Positions 32,686 through 40,056 of a stretch of 64,000 bases of DNA are shown piece after piece. The DNA is from Flavobacterium nitrogenifigens (lineage in GTDB: Bacteria > Bacteroidota > Bacteroidia > Flavobacteriales > Flavobacteriaceae), in NCBI RefSeq assembly GCF_003254565.1, contig NZ_QJRI01000175.1, positions 62,001 to 126,000 of the forward strand, given 5' to 3'. Position 1 is the first letter of the stretch; each line of letters begins with the position of its first letter. The translations under genes and the position numbers were made by a program. Under the pieces are notes generated by a model. That model did not search any database and had not been told where the DNA came from. It saw only the letters and a program-made list of their open reading frames with translations.

Positions 32686-32931
32686 TTAATCAAAATCAAA
32701 AAAAATCTTCACGTCGACTTCTAATGCTAGAGATAGCTTTATGATTGTAGAGAGCGTAACATTGGTTCTGGCATTTTCTATTCTGGAAATAGTTGTCTTA
32801 TCAATAAAAGATGCTGAATCTATATTATTCATAGCTGTAGCTAGGTCTAATTGCGTTAGTCCTTTTGACTCTCTTATTTTTTTAATATTAAGTCCAAATT
32901 CTTTTTTCGTTTTTGAGAGATCTATTGACAT
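32686..32931 (-). CDS. XRE-family transcriptional regulator
   Basis: The product is 81 residues from MSIDLSKTKKEFGL; an upstream ATG would add 18 residues without a conserved role. The Cro/C1 helix-turn-helix is clear: IKKIRESKGLTQLDLATAM...DKTTISRIENARTNVTLSTIIKLSLALEV. There is no effector domain. It is the only transcription-factor-like gene in the island and probably controls one of its units or its excision. Confidence 0.82.
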   Translation of the reverse strand: MSIDLSKTKKEFGLNIKKIRESKGLTQLDLATAMNNIDSASFIDKTTISRIENARTNVTLSTIIKLSLALEVDVKIFFDFD

Positions 32932-33044
32932 AAAGTCAATATTAATTGTTATTTTCGCTGTGTAAGTAAACATATATGTCAACATTGCGATGCTGATTTA
33001 TGTTTAAATAAATAATTTAATACTAAATATTTATAATTAAAAAG

Positions 33045-33491
33045 ATGAAAAAACTATTTACTTTTTTAATGATGTGTTTGATGTCAACGGCTACATTTTC
33101 ACAAATAAGCGAAGTTTCTAAACCATTAAAACAAACCAAAGTTGGTTCTTTCGGGGCGATTTTGATTAGTTGCGATAGATTTGAAAATATTTCTATTTTC
33201 CAATTTGACGATTCTAAATACCAGCAAATTAAAGTACCAGTTTTTTTCAACCTAACTAATTCAGAATATGAAGAAGTATATCAAGCCATATCTGATAAAT
33301 TTTCTAAAGAAGAATTTACTCCAGATGAGAACTTGATAATGACTACAAAGGATAACGCTAAGATTATCTTTAAATTTACTAAATCATTGGGAACAAAATC
33401 GGTAAAATTTGGTGTTGAAAAAAATGGAGTGTACGCGATGGGGTATTATTTAACTCAAAAACAAGTGAAAAAACTATTTGATAAAGTGTAA
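33045..33491 (+). CDS. Small secreted protein, unknown
   Basis: The product is 148 residues with a signal peptide (MKKLFTFLMMCLMSTATFSQ, cleavage near 19-20) and a small alpha/beta domain (ISIFQFDDSKYQQIKVPVFF; NAKIIFKFTKSLG). A hairpin and T-run follow the stop (33,519-33,543). It is the only exported product in this island. No family recognised. Confidence 0.6.
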   Translation: MKKLFTFLMMCLMSTATFSQISEVSKPLKQTKVGSFGAILISCDRFENISIFQFDDSKYQQIKVPVFFNLTNSEYEEVYQAISDKFSKEEFTPDENLIMTTKDNAKIIFKFTKSLGTKSVKFGVEKNGVYAMGYYLTQKQVKKLFDKV

Positions 33492-33518
33492 TTGATTTAG
33501 TAATTGTAAAGAATAATA

Positions 33519-33543
33519 AGGGCATTTTAAATGTCCTTTTTTT
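33519..33543 (+). terminator. Terminator after the secreted protein gene
   Basis: AGGGCATTT pairs with AAATGTCCT (one G-U pair) around a single T and runs into a T tract. Confidence 0.7.
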
Positions 33544-33683
33544 ATTTATCTTAAGTCTGAAGAAATAATAGAGCTATTGTTTTTAATGCTGTAATTACAG
33601 CTTTTGCATTTATTTTTAAGGTTAGTGTTAATCGGCTTGTTTATAGTGTATTATGTTTTTTTGTTGTTGCTGTAATACTATGT

Positions 33684-35186
33684 TTAATATGGATCTAAGT
33701 GATTGTCAATTAATTCTTGAAGGTTTTCGTCGATTCCTTCGAAAGTTAAACGAGGTTTAAAAGGAACTGTATTTCCAAATTTTTTCAAATGATTTCTATA
33801 AAGTTGAAGTTCATGTCCGCGATAAATTTTAAAATAAAACATTGAGAAGCCCTTTAAATTGACAGTGCAGTATTTTTCATCTATTATAATGCTCTCCATT
33901 ATTGGTAAAATCTGGCTTTTGAAAACTTCTAAATTATCGCTGTAGTGAAAAATTTCATTTTCTAAAGCTATGTGTATAGAATTATTGGCTTCGGTAAGTT
34001 TTGAATTATTTTCATTCAATTTCAATATTTCACTATTGTATCTTGATAGTGCTTCATCGAATTGACTTTCTTCAATATGTTCAGCGGTAAATAAATCATA
34101 GTTTTTTCGTGACATTTTTTGAAGTTGTGAAATACGAGCTTTATTGATTTCAATAGTTGCAATGTTTGCTTTAATTTGAGTATTGAATTTGGCTCGTTCT
34201 TGTTTGTCTTTAGATATTTTTGCCGTGTGTTCGAGCCAATCTTTAATTTCTGATATTAAGTAGGCTCTGTTTACACTTTTTACTCCACACGACGAACTAC
34301 ATTTATATAAATCAGTTCTGCTTTTGTCATTAATTGTTTGGATAAATGTTGCTTTGCATTTGCAAAAGATAAATGATGCGAATGGGTTGATATATTTAGC
34401 TTCTGACACAAATCTAAACCTCTCTTTAATGAAAGTTTGAGCACGATCAAATACATCTTCACTTACAATTGGAGGAGCAGGAATAATTAAATCAAGATAT
34501 CTTCTCTGACCTTTGTAAAATGGATTGGTAACTATGGAATGAACAGATGCACTAGACCATTTCCTTTGATCTTTATAGTTTTCATTTAGGTAATTTGCAA
34601 TTTTTCGACAGCCTAAGCCTTGTAATAGCATATCATACATTTTTCTGACCACTACTGCTTTTTCTTCATTTATTACTGGGTAGCCATCTTTTTTGTCGTA
34701 TGCATAAAGCATACCATGATAAGATTTTCCTTTTAGAACTTCTGATTGCCTTCCTGATTTTATACGATATCCTAGTGTCTCAGATTCCTGTGTTGCTATT
34801 GACGACAATAATCCAACCATCATTTGAGCCAAATAGTTTACAGTTCCACCTTCATTAAGCGTAGATAATTTTTCTTTATGTATGTGGATATTTATTTTCT
34901 TCTTGCTACAATCTTCAATAAAATTTACGGTTTGTATATATTGTCGGCTTATTCTACTTAATTCCGATACTAGGACATGATTGATTTTATTTTGGTTTAT
35001 ATAGTCAATCATTAAATTAAAGTTTTCTCTATCATCAAAACCTTTTTTGTATCCGCTTATACTATCTGAAAATATTTTGACAATTTTTAATCCAAGTTCA
35101 TTGGAATATTTTTGTAGATCTAAAATTTGGCGATCAGTATTTTGCTCTTTAGTGCTTACTCGTACGTATATAACAGCTTTTTCCAC
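33684..35186 (-). CDS. Large serine integrase of the island
   Basis: The product is 500 residues. The catalytic domain has IYVRVS (Ser11), VSELSRISR (about 93-101) and SIATQESETLGYRIKSGRQ. A recombinase domain (LGCRKIANYLNENYKD; NPFYKGQRRYLD) follows, then a divergent zinc ribbon (CKCKATF...YKCSSSCG) and a coiled coil (about 330-410). It is shorter than the prophage integrase and only distantly similar, so the two elements were acquired independently. It begins 54 bases from the right comM junction and reads inward, marking it as the enzyme that targets comM near its 3' end. Confidence 0.93.
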   Translation of the reverse strand: MEKAVIYVRVSTKEQNTDRQILDLQKYSNELGLKIVKIFSDSISGYKKGFDDRENFNLMIDYINQNKINHVLVSELSRISRQYIQTVNFIEDCSKKKINIHIHKEKLSTLNEGGTVNYLAQMMVGLLSSIATQESETLGYRIKSGRQSEVLKGKSYHGMLYAYDKKDGYPVINEEKAVVVRKMYDMLLQGLGCRKIANYLNENYKDQRKWSSASVHSIVTNPFYKGQRRYLDLIIPAPPIVSEDVFDRAQTFIKERFRFVSEAKYINPFASFIFCKCKATFIQTINDKSRTDLYKCSSSCGVKSVNRAYLISEIKDWLEHTAKISKDKQERAKFNTQIKANIATIEINKARISQLQKMSRKNYDLFTAEHIEESQFDEALSRYNSEILKLNENNSKLTEANNSIHIALENEIFHYSDNLEVFKSQILPIMESIIIDEKYCTVNLKGFSMFYFKIYRGHELQLYRNHLKKFGNTVPFKPRLTFEGIDENLQELIDNHLDPY

Positions 35187-35198
35187 ATTATTTTTTTA

Positions 35199-35206
35199 CA
35201 AAGATA
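35199..35206 (-). promoter_or_regulatory. Promoter -7 element of the island integrase
   Basis: On the minus strand this reads TATCTTTG, 12 bases before the integrase ATG, giving a very short leader. It lies within the element, between the gene and the comM junction. Confidence 0.5.
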
Positions 35207-35240
35207 ATTGAAAAACTGCTATAATTGAAATAATAAGTTA

Positions 35241-35351
35241 AAAGTTTCGAGAACCATAGCCGATTTAGATCATTCTGAAAATATTGTTTCATCTCATATT
35301 GCAGAAGCTATTCAATATAGAAGTTTGGATAGAGAAGGGTGGCTTGGATGA
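35241..35351 (+). pseudogene. comM: comM 3' fragment
   Basis: 36 codons ([18 protein letters not shown]...[10 protein letters not shown]) that complete the ComM C-terminus. The frame joins the middle fragment ending at 23,786 if the island is removed. A strong terminator follows at 35,364. Confidence 0.9.
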
Positions 35352-35363
35352 TTTTTTATTGCT

Positions 35364-35411
35364 TAATTATATATGCTAATTGATAAGATTTTCAATTAGC
35401 ATATATAATTA
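35364..35411. terminator. Long bidirectional terminator between comM and the barrel gene
   Basis: Two perfect 20-base arms (35,364-35,383 and 35,392-35,411) around an 8-base loop, between convergent genes. The stem is AT-rich and flanked by A and T tracts. Confidence 0.7.
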
Positions 35412-35423
35412 GAAAAATTAAAA

Positions 35424-36650
35424 TTAAAAGAAAGAATACCCAACAATTAAAGAAGTGGTTTGGTAAGTTGAACGCCAGTCTGGATTATCAGCCAATATGC
35501 CTCTAGGAGTTTGATATCTTACCTCTGCACTAAATTTATCTAAAAATTTACATCCTAAACCAAAACCGAAATTGATACCTGACTTTACCTCCAATTTATT
35601 TAGTTCAGATCCATCTTTTCTTGTGATGTTGACTTTAGAGTTGTTGCTGAAATCTACAATAAGGGAGCCGTTGGCAAATATTTGGATATTTTTATTAATG
35701 AAGAAATAGCGCCTAACGCCAATTGGCAATTCAATTGATTTATAATCTATTTTACCTGTCAGAGTTCCGCCAATAACTTGAGAACTTTGTATTGTTTGTT
35801 CTCCTTTGTAATATTGGTACGTTGGTTCAACAATAATAGACCAGCTATTTTTATTAAATGGCAAAATAAATTCGGCTTCAATTCCTAAACTAAAGCTTGA
35901 TTTTCCACCAAAATCAAAACCAATTCCTTCAAAAATAGAGTTGTCTATAGATAAAGAACTATTATTATATCTAGGTCTAAGTGTAAGGTTGAATAAGTCT
36001 TTCTTTTCATTTACTTCAAGATCAACAAATTCAGAATTTGTGCATTTATTATATTTTGCAAAAATACGTACTAGAGCACTTTTAGTATAGCTTAATGTCT
36101 CATATTCATTTTGCTGAATATTATCGCATTTCAAGTCAAGATAAAGCTGTTCTCTGAAGTAATTATTTTTAGCAATTTGGTCATCATTTGCGAAGTAAGT
36201 TTTGTAAACAAGCTGCTTTATTTCAGAATCATTCATTTTGTAAAAGAAACGCCTTACAGTTCCATCATCATACAAATACAATGAAGCATTTCCTTCCATT
36301 AGAACTTGCAGAAACAGATTTTCCTGGTGAAAAACAGGATTTTTGTCTTTGTTCATGTTTTGCAAATTTTTGGTAGAACGATCTATATTTACAATTGATC
36401 TTATAAACTTGTTTTGACCAGAAATTCCAAAACCTTTTATGGCTTTAATATCTGAATCAATAATGGGTGAATCCTCAGATAGACGATATTTGAAATTGGT
36501 TGGAGTATTTTTCCAATCCATATTCTCAATTAAGCATTCTATTTTTTGATTGTTCTCTGAGATAATGTATCCTTTTTCAAAAGCTATTTGAGAATAATTT
36601 TTAATAGTTAAAAGTAAAGTTAAAGCAGTAAATAAAATTTGTTTTTTCAT
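35424..36650 (-). CDS. Outer-membrane beta-barrel protein, PorT-like
   Basis: The product is 408 residues with a signal peptide (MKKQILFTALTLLLTIKNYSQ). A soluble N-terminal region (about 25-200) precedes a C-terminal barrel of about 200 residues with alternating strands (FSLGIEAEFILPF; WSIIVEPTYQYYKG; GINFGFGLGCKFL) and a terminal aromatic signal (VGYSFF). Such proteins are frequent in Bacteroidota; their ligands are mostly unknown. It is monocistronic. A TTACGG...CCGTAA palindrome lies about 150 bases upstream. Confidence 0.7.
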   Translation of the reverse strand: MKKQILFTALTLLLTIKNYSQIAFEKGYIISENNQKIECLIENMDWKNTPTNFKYRLSEDSPIIDSDIKAIKGFGISGQNKFIRSIVNIDRSTKNLQNMNKDKNPVFHQENLFLQVLMEGNASLYLYDDGTVRRFFYKMNDSEIKQLVYKTYFANDDQIAKNNYFREQLYLDLKCDNIQQNEYETLSYTKSALVRIFAKYNKCTNSEFVDLEVNEKKDLFNLTLRPRYNNSSLSIDNSIFEGIGFDFGGKSSFSLGIEAEFILPFNKNSWSIIVEPTYQYYKGEQTIQSSQVIGGTLTGKIDYKSIELPIGVRRYFFINKNIQIFANGSLIVDFSNNSKVNITRKDGSELNKLEVKSGINFGFGLGCKFLDKFSAEVRYQTPRGILADNPDWRSTYQTTSLIVGYSFF

Positions 36651-36651
36651 T

Positions 36652-36992
36652 AAATTAAATAGGTTATCAGATTTGTTTTTATTTTGGTTTAGTATCTAAA
36701 AGAGTCGTTTTTTATATAATGGAACAATAAAAATTGTGGGGTTTAGGTCGGATTATTTTATACAGTTTTTTTGAGTCAAATATAGTATGATAAGTATCTA
36801 TAATCTTTACGGGAAACCGTAAGATTGTTTTTTTTTTAATGGCGCGTGACTTTCTACTTTTTGTTGATTTTTTTGTTCTTTACTTTACAGTTTATTACTA
36901 GTGGTAAAAAAAAAATCATAAAAGAATAAATTTCTTTTATGATTTTTGGTTAAGCAAAACGAATCGTTTTTACAAAATAGATTATTTTATCA
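36652..36992. other. Intergenic region with operator-like palindrome
   Basis: This 341-bp gap upstream of the barrel gene holds an imperfect palindrome (36,802-36,826; TTACGG-GAAA-CCGTAA core) and, at its right end, the terminator of the esterase operon. It contains no gene. Confidence 0.55.
36911..36947. terminator. Bidirectional terminator after the esterase gene
   Basis: AATCATAAAAGAA and TTCTTTTATGATT pair, with an A-run before and T-run after. It lies 46 bases beyond the minus-strand esterase stop. Confidence 0.75.
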
Positions 36993-37856
36993 TTAAATGT
37001 GAGGATAAAAGAATTTAAAAGAATTGGAAACAGCTGTATGCAGAATTGACCCATGATTTTCTTCTGGGAAATAATCAAAATAGACTTTTACATTTTTGCT
37101 TTTTGATTCCTTTAGTTTTTCTGCCAGTAAATTAGCGTCAACTTCCATAACATGCGGAATTGCTGTTGGAGCTAATCCTTCTTTGCCGACAGCAATATAA
37201 ATTTCGGTTGGTTGTGTAAAATTTTCTTTCAGCATTTCAGAATCCAAATCTAGCAATGAGCCATTGTTCCACCATAAGCTCGGACTTACAATCACATACT
37301 TATTAAAAAGAGTTGGCTTTTTGAGTAAGATTTCAGTTCCTAATAATCCGCCAAGAGATTGGCCAATAATGGTTTTAGAATCATTTGTCTTGTATTTTTT
37401 CTCAATAAAAGGCTGTAATTCTTTTTCGATAAAAGCAATAAACTGATCAGAATGCCCAGTTGTAGGAAATCGAGTTTTATCATTTTCAACAGTAGTAGGA
37501 AAAGTAAAATCGCGTCTTCTGTCAACAGTTGCAATTCCGACAACAATTGATTTTGGAACCTGATTGATCCACTCAAAACTATTAAATTGAACTAATCCAG
37601 AAATATGAATAAAATCTTCATCGGCAGATCCGTCCAGCAAATAAATAACTGGATATTTTGTGTCTTCTGCTGGATTGTAACCTTCAGGAAGATAGATATT
37701 TAAAGTTCTTTTTTCGTTTAATTCTTTTGATTGAATTTCATCGATAACGCCTAATACAAAAGGCTTTGGAGTTTCTGTGGTTTTTGTTTTATTTTTTTGG
37801 CTGAATATAAAATTCGAAGAAAAAAGTAAAAAAGTTAAGGCAATAAATTTGGTCAT
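36993..37856 (-). CDS. Secreted esterase, alpha/beta-hydrolase (esterase D / Fes-like)
   Basis: The product is 287 residues with a signal peptide (about 1-19). YPVIYLLDGSADED (about 69-82) forms the oxyanion region, GQSLGG holds the nucleophile serine (near 166) and ENHGS supplies the catalytic histidine (near 266). The family includes siderophore esterases (IroE/BesA type) and acyl-CoA thioesterase-like enzymes. Its start shares one base with the stop of a plug-domain-like gene, so the two are coupled. Cleavage of an imported or surface ester such as a siderophore is plausible but not shown. Confidence 0.78.
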   Translation of the reverse strand: MTKFIALTFLLFSSNFIFSQKNKTKTTETPKPFVLGVIDEIQSKELNEKRTLNIYLPEGYNPAEDTKYPVIYLLDGSADEDFIHISGLVQFNSFEWINQVPKSIVVGIATVDRRRDFTFPTTVENDKTRFPTTGHSDQFIAFIEKELQPFIEKKYKTNDSKTIIGQSLGGLLGTEILLKKPTLFNKYVIVSPSLWWNNGSLLDLDSEMLKENFTQPTEIYIAVGKEGLAPTAIPHVMEVDANLLAEKLKESKSKNVKVYFDYFPEENHGSILHTAVSNSFKFFYPHI

Positions 37857-38242
37857 TAATTTTTGAAATTTTGTGGTATTGATTCTTGTTTCACTTCTTG
37901 TTCAGGCTTGTAATAACTACTTCTATTTGTAGTAACAATTAAAACGCCAGCTTCGCCGTAATTACCATAAATACTGATTCCAGCTTTTTTTTCAAGAGCA
38001 ATAATTTTTTTGATTTCAATTTTAGAAAGAACAAGTTTTTCTTTTTCAAGATCTTCAAAGCGATGCGGAATTCCGTCAACCACCACAATCGGATGATCTG
38101 TGATTTTTCCAGCTTTAGCTAGATTTGAAATAGAATCGGAAAGATAGAGTTTGTCTTGCCCTTCGTCAGAAAGCTCGTATCTGTTTTGAGAAAAAACAGC
38201 GGCAGAAATGAACAAAAACAGAAAGGTGAAAAATTTCATCAT
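37856..38242 (-). CDS. Secreted plug-domain-like protein
   Basis: The product is 128 residues with a signal peptide (MMKFFTFLFLFISAAVFSQ). The segment HPIVVVDGIPHR...LSKIEIKKIIALEKKAGISIYGNYGEAGVLIVTT matches the plug motif of TonB-dependent receptors (P.VVVDG.P; I..I..L.....IYG..G..G.I.VTT). No barrel follows, so it is a stand-alone plug-like protein. Coupled by TAATG to the esterase gene. Confidence 0.7.
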   Translation of the reverse strand: MMKFFTFLFLFISAAVFSQNRYELSDEGQDKLYLSDSISNLAKAGKITDHPIVVVDGIPHRFEDLEKEKLVLSKIEIKKIIALEKKAGISIYGNYGEAGVLIVTTNRSSYYKPEQEVKQESIPQNFKN

Positions 38243-38300
38243 TTGTGTATTTTTTAGTTTTTCAGATTAGAAAATTAATTTTTAGATCGAAAATACAAAA

Positions 38301-38324
38301 AAATCCTGCAAAAAAGCAGGATTT
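38301..38324 (-). terminator. Terminator after the first SRPBCC gene
   Basis: AAATCCTGC and GCAGGATTT form a 9-bp stem around an A6 loop, with A-rich sequence on the left that reads as a T-run on the minus strand. Confidence 0.7.
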
Positions 38325-38344
38325 AACAAATAGTAAGATTTTTT

Positions 38345-38851
38345 TTAATTCTTATTTTTTTCTGCAAAAATAGCATCCAAACCTTCCATTGCAATGGTGA
38401 AACCTTCTTTGAATCCCATTTGAATAATCATTTCCAAATCAGATAGTTTTTCGTGTTTGATGACAACATCCACAAAAGTAGAACCGTCTTTTTCTGAGAA
38501 AGTCACATTCCAGTCAGAACGCGGAAATTCTTCGTTTAGATTTCCTTCGCTGTCGCTAAAAGCATCTAGATATTTAAAATTAGTTTTCGGACTAATTGAA
38601 GTAAAATCAGCAATAGCCCAATGTTCTTCGCCTTCTGGTCCCAGCATGGCATATAATCTGCGGCCGCCTTCTTTAAACTCCATGTTTTTTGTTTTAGATT
38701 TCCACGGAGCTGGCGCCCACCATAAATCCAAAATTTGAGCTTCTGTCCAAGCAGACCAAACTTGAGATAAAGAGGCGTTAAATTCGCGTTTTACATTGAC
38801 AGCCTTATTTTCTTTATCAACGGTAAAATTCATTAAAAGATTTGATTTCAT
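38345..38851 (-). CDS. SRPBCC / AHSA1-domain protein
   Basis: The product is 168 residues. VKREFNASLSQVWSAWTEAQILDLWWAPAPWKSKTK is the classical start of the Aha1-like START fold, followed by MEFKEGGRRLYAM and a C-terminal helix (MGFKEGFTIAMEGLD). These small hydrophobic-pocket proteins bind lipids or similar ligands; most have no known function. It is closely similar to the gene at 39,091-39,588, so the two arose by tandem duplication. An unlinked 240-bp spacer separates them. Confidence 0.85.
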   Translation of the reverse strand: MKSNLLMNFTVDKENKAVNVKREFNASLSQVWSAWTEAQILDLWWAPAPWKSKTKNMEFKEGGRRLYAMLGPEGEEHWAIADFTSISPKTNFKYLDAFSDSEGNLNEEFPRSDWNVTFSEKDGSTFVDVVIKHEKLSDLEMIIQMGFKEGFTIAMEGLDAIFAEKNKN

Positions 38852-39008
38852 TTTCTTTAGATTTTAGTTAATAACCAGTCGGATGAAATTTAAAACACAT
38901 AGAAACATAGATTTTTATTGTAAGAAAGGAAATAAAAGAAACTAGTTTCCACACATAGCTTAACTATGTGCATTTAGATTAGTGAAACGCCTTTTTTAAG
39001 TTTTCTAT

Positions 39009-39024
39009 CCCGATAGCTATCGGG
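39009..39024. repeat. Interspersed palindrome between the SRPBCC paralogues
   Basis: CCCGATAGCTATCGGG is a perfect 16-base palindrome in a spacer of 240 bp. Palindromes of this kind are scattered through Flavobacterium genomes; function unknown. Confidence 0.55.
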
Positions 39025-39090
39025 AATGTTTCTATGTGTTAAAATCAGATCTAACGTTTTTTATAATAATTAATTCAATTAAAAATACAT

Positions 39091-39588
39091 TTATTTTTCT
39101 GCCAAGATTTTATCCAAACCTTGCATTGCAGAAGTAAATCCTTCTTTAAAGCCCATCTCGATAATTTTTTGCAGCTCTTCAAAACTGTCACGTCTAATTG
39201 TGATATCAACAATTGTCGAATTGCCTTCTTCAGAAAAAGTAATATCCCAATATGAACTGCCAAATTCTGAATTTGGTTTTCCATCAGCATCAGAAAAAGT
39301 AGCAGAATGCTTGAAGTTTGTTTTAGGAGAAATCGAAGAATATTCAAAATAACTCCAGCGCTCAGTACCGTCAGGACCAACCATAGCATACAATCTTCGT
39401 CCACCTTCTATAAACTCCATGATTTTAGTTTTAGATTTAAACGGAGCCGGTGCCCACCACAAATCTAGAATTTCGGCTTGTGTCCAAGCAGACCAAACGT
39501 TTGGCAATGACGCATCAAATTCGCGTTTTACATTCACTGTTTTATTTTCCTTGTCTATAGAAAAATTCATTAATAAATCAGTTTTCAT
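39091..39588 (-). CDS. SRPBCC / AHSA1-domain protein (paralogue)
   Basis: The product is 165 residues and aligns along its length with the neighbour at 38,345 (VKREFDASLPNVWSAWTQAEILDLWWAPAPFKSKTK; MEFIEGGRRLYAM; MGFKEGFTSAMQGLD). Its start overlaps the stop of an ArsR-type gene by 11 bases, so it is translated with the regulator. ArsR plus AHSA1 pairs are common and usually self-contained regulatory units. Confidence 0.85.
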   Translation of the reverse strand: MKTDLLMNFSIDKENKTVNVKREFDASLPNVWSAWTQAEILDLWWAPAPFKSKTKIMEFIEGGRRLYAMVGPDGTERWSYFEYSSISPKTNFKHSATFSDADGKPNSEFGSSYWDITFSEEGNSTIVDITIRRDSFEELQKIIEMGFKEGFTSAMQGLDKILAEK

Positions 39589-39904
39589 TTTCTTTAGATT
39601 TTAAGTTAAGTAATACTTGATCCAATTGGCTAAAACGCTGTTCCCAAATTGCTTTAAATTGCTCCAGCCATTGATCAATTTCTTTCATTTTTTCAATTTT
39701 GAGCTGATAATAAATTTCTCTGCCCAATTTCTTTTCTTCCAATAAATCACATTCATTCAGTATTTTAATGTGTTTAGAAACTGCCTGTCTTGTAGTTTGA
39801 AATTGCTCTGCAATAGCATTTGGGGTTAATGCACTTGAAGAAATCAAAACTAATATTGCTCTTCTCGTCGGATCGGCAATAGCTTGAAAAATATCTCTTT
39901 TCAT
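39578..39904 (-). CDS. ArsR-family transcriptional regulator
   Basis: The product is 108 residues from MKRDIFQAIADPTRRAIL; an upstream in-frame ATG at 39,928 is less likely. The winged helix is clear: LTPNAIAEQFQTTRQAVSKHIKILNECDLLEEKKLGREIYYQL. No cysteine pair typical of metal sensing is present, so the ligand is probably not a metal. It heads an operon with the SRPBCC gene and presumably represses it. Confidence 0.88.
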   Translation of the reverse strand: MKRDIFQAIADPTRRAILVLISSSALTPNAIAEQFQTTRQAVSKHIKILNECDLLEEKKLGREIYYQLKIEKMKEIDQWLEQFKAIWEQRFSQLDQVLLNLKSKENEN

Positions 39905-40007
39905 GTTTTTGGAATATTCATTTCGCAACTAATCAGTTGCAAATATACGCAACTTTTTGGTTGCGCAATATAAAAATGCAATTTTTTTTAATGAGAATAT
40001 TGCAAAA

Positions 40008-40034
40008 AAAAGACGCATCAAAAATGCGTCTTTT
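40008..40034 (-). terminator. Terminator after the TPR-like lipoprotein gene
   Basis: AAAAGACGCAT pairs with ATGCGTCTTTT, 23 bases past the minus-strand stop. A- and T-rich flanks make it bidirectional. Confidence 0.8.
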
Positions 40035-40056
40035 CTTCTATAATCGTGTTACATAA

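Larger units (their letters stand above)
23787..35240. mobile_element. 11.5-kb defence/competition island inserted in comM
   Basis: ComM coding is cut after ...GATAGAATTCTGAA at the left and resumes with AAAGTTTCGAGAACC at the right. Joining them gives [15 protein letters not shown] in frame, as in intact ComM. The shared AA (23,785-23,786 and 35,241-35,242) is the likely crossover core. A large serine integrase starts 54 bases inside the right end. Cargo: serine protease, HAD-PRTase/DprA pair, graspetide operon, small recombinase, sce7726/sce7725 pair and regulator. Phage structural genes are absent. Confidence 0.9.
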
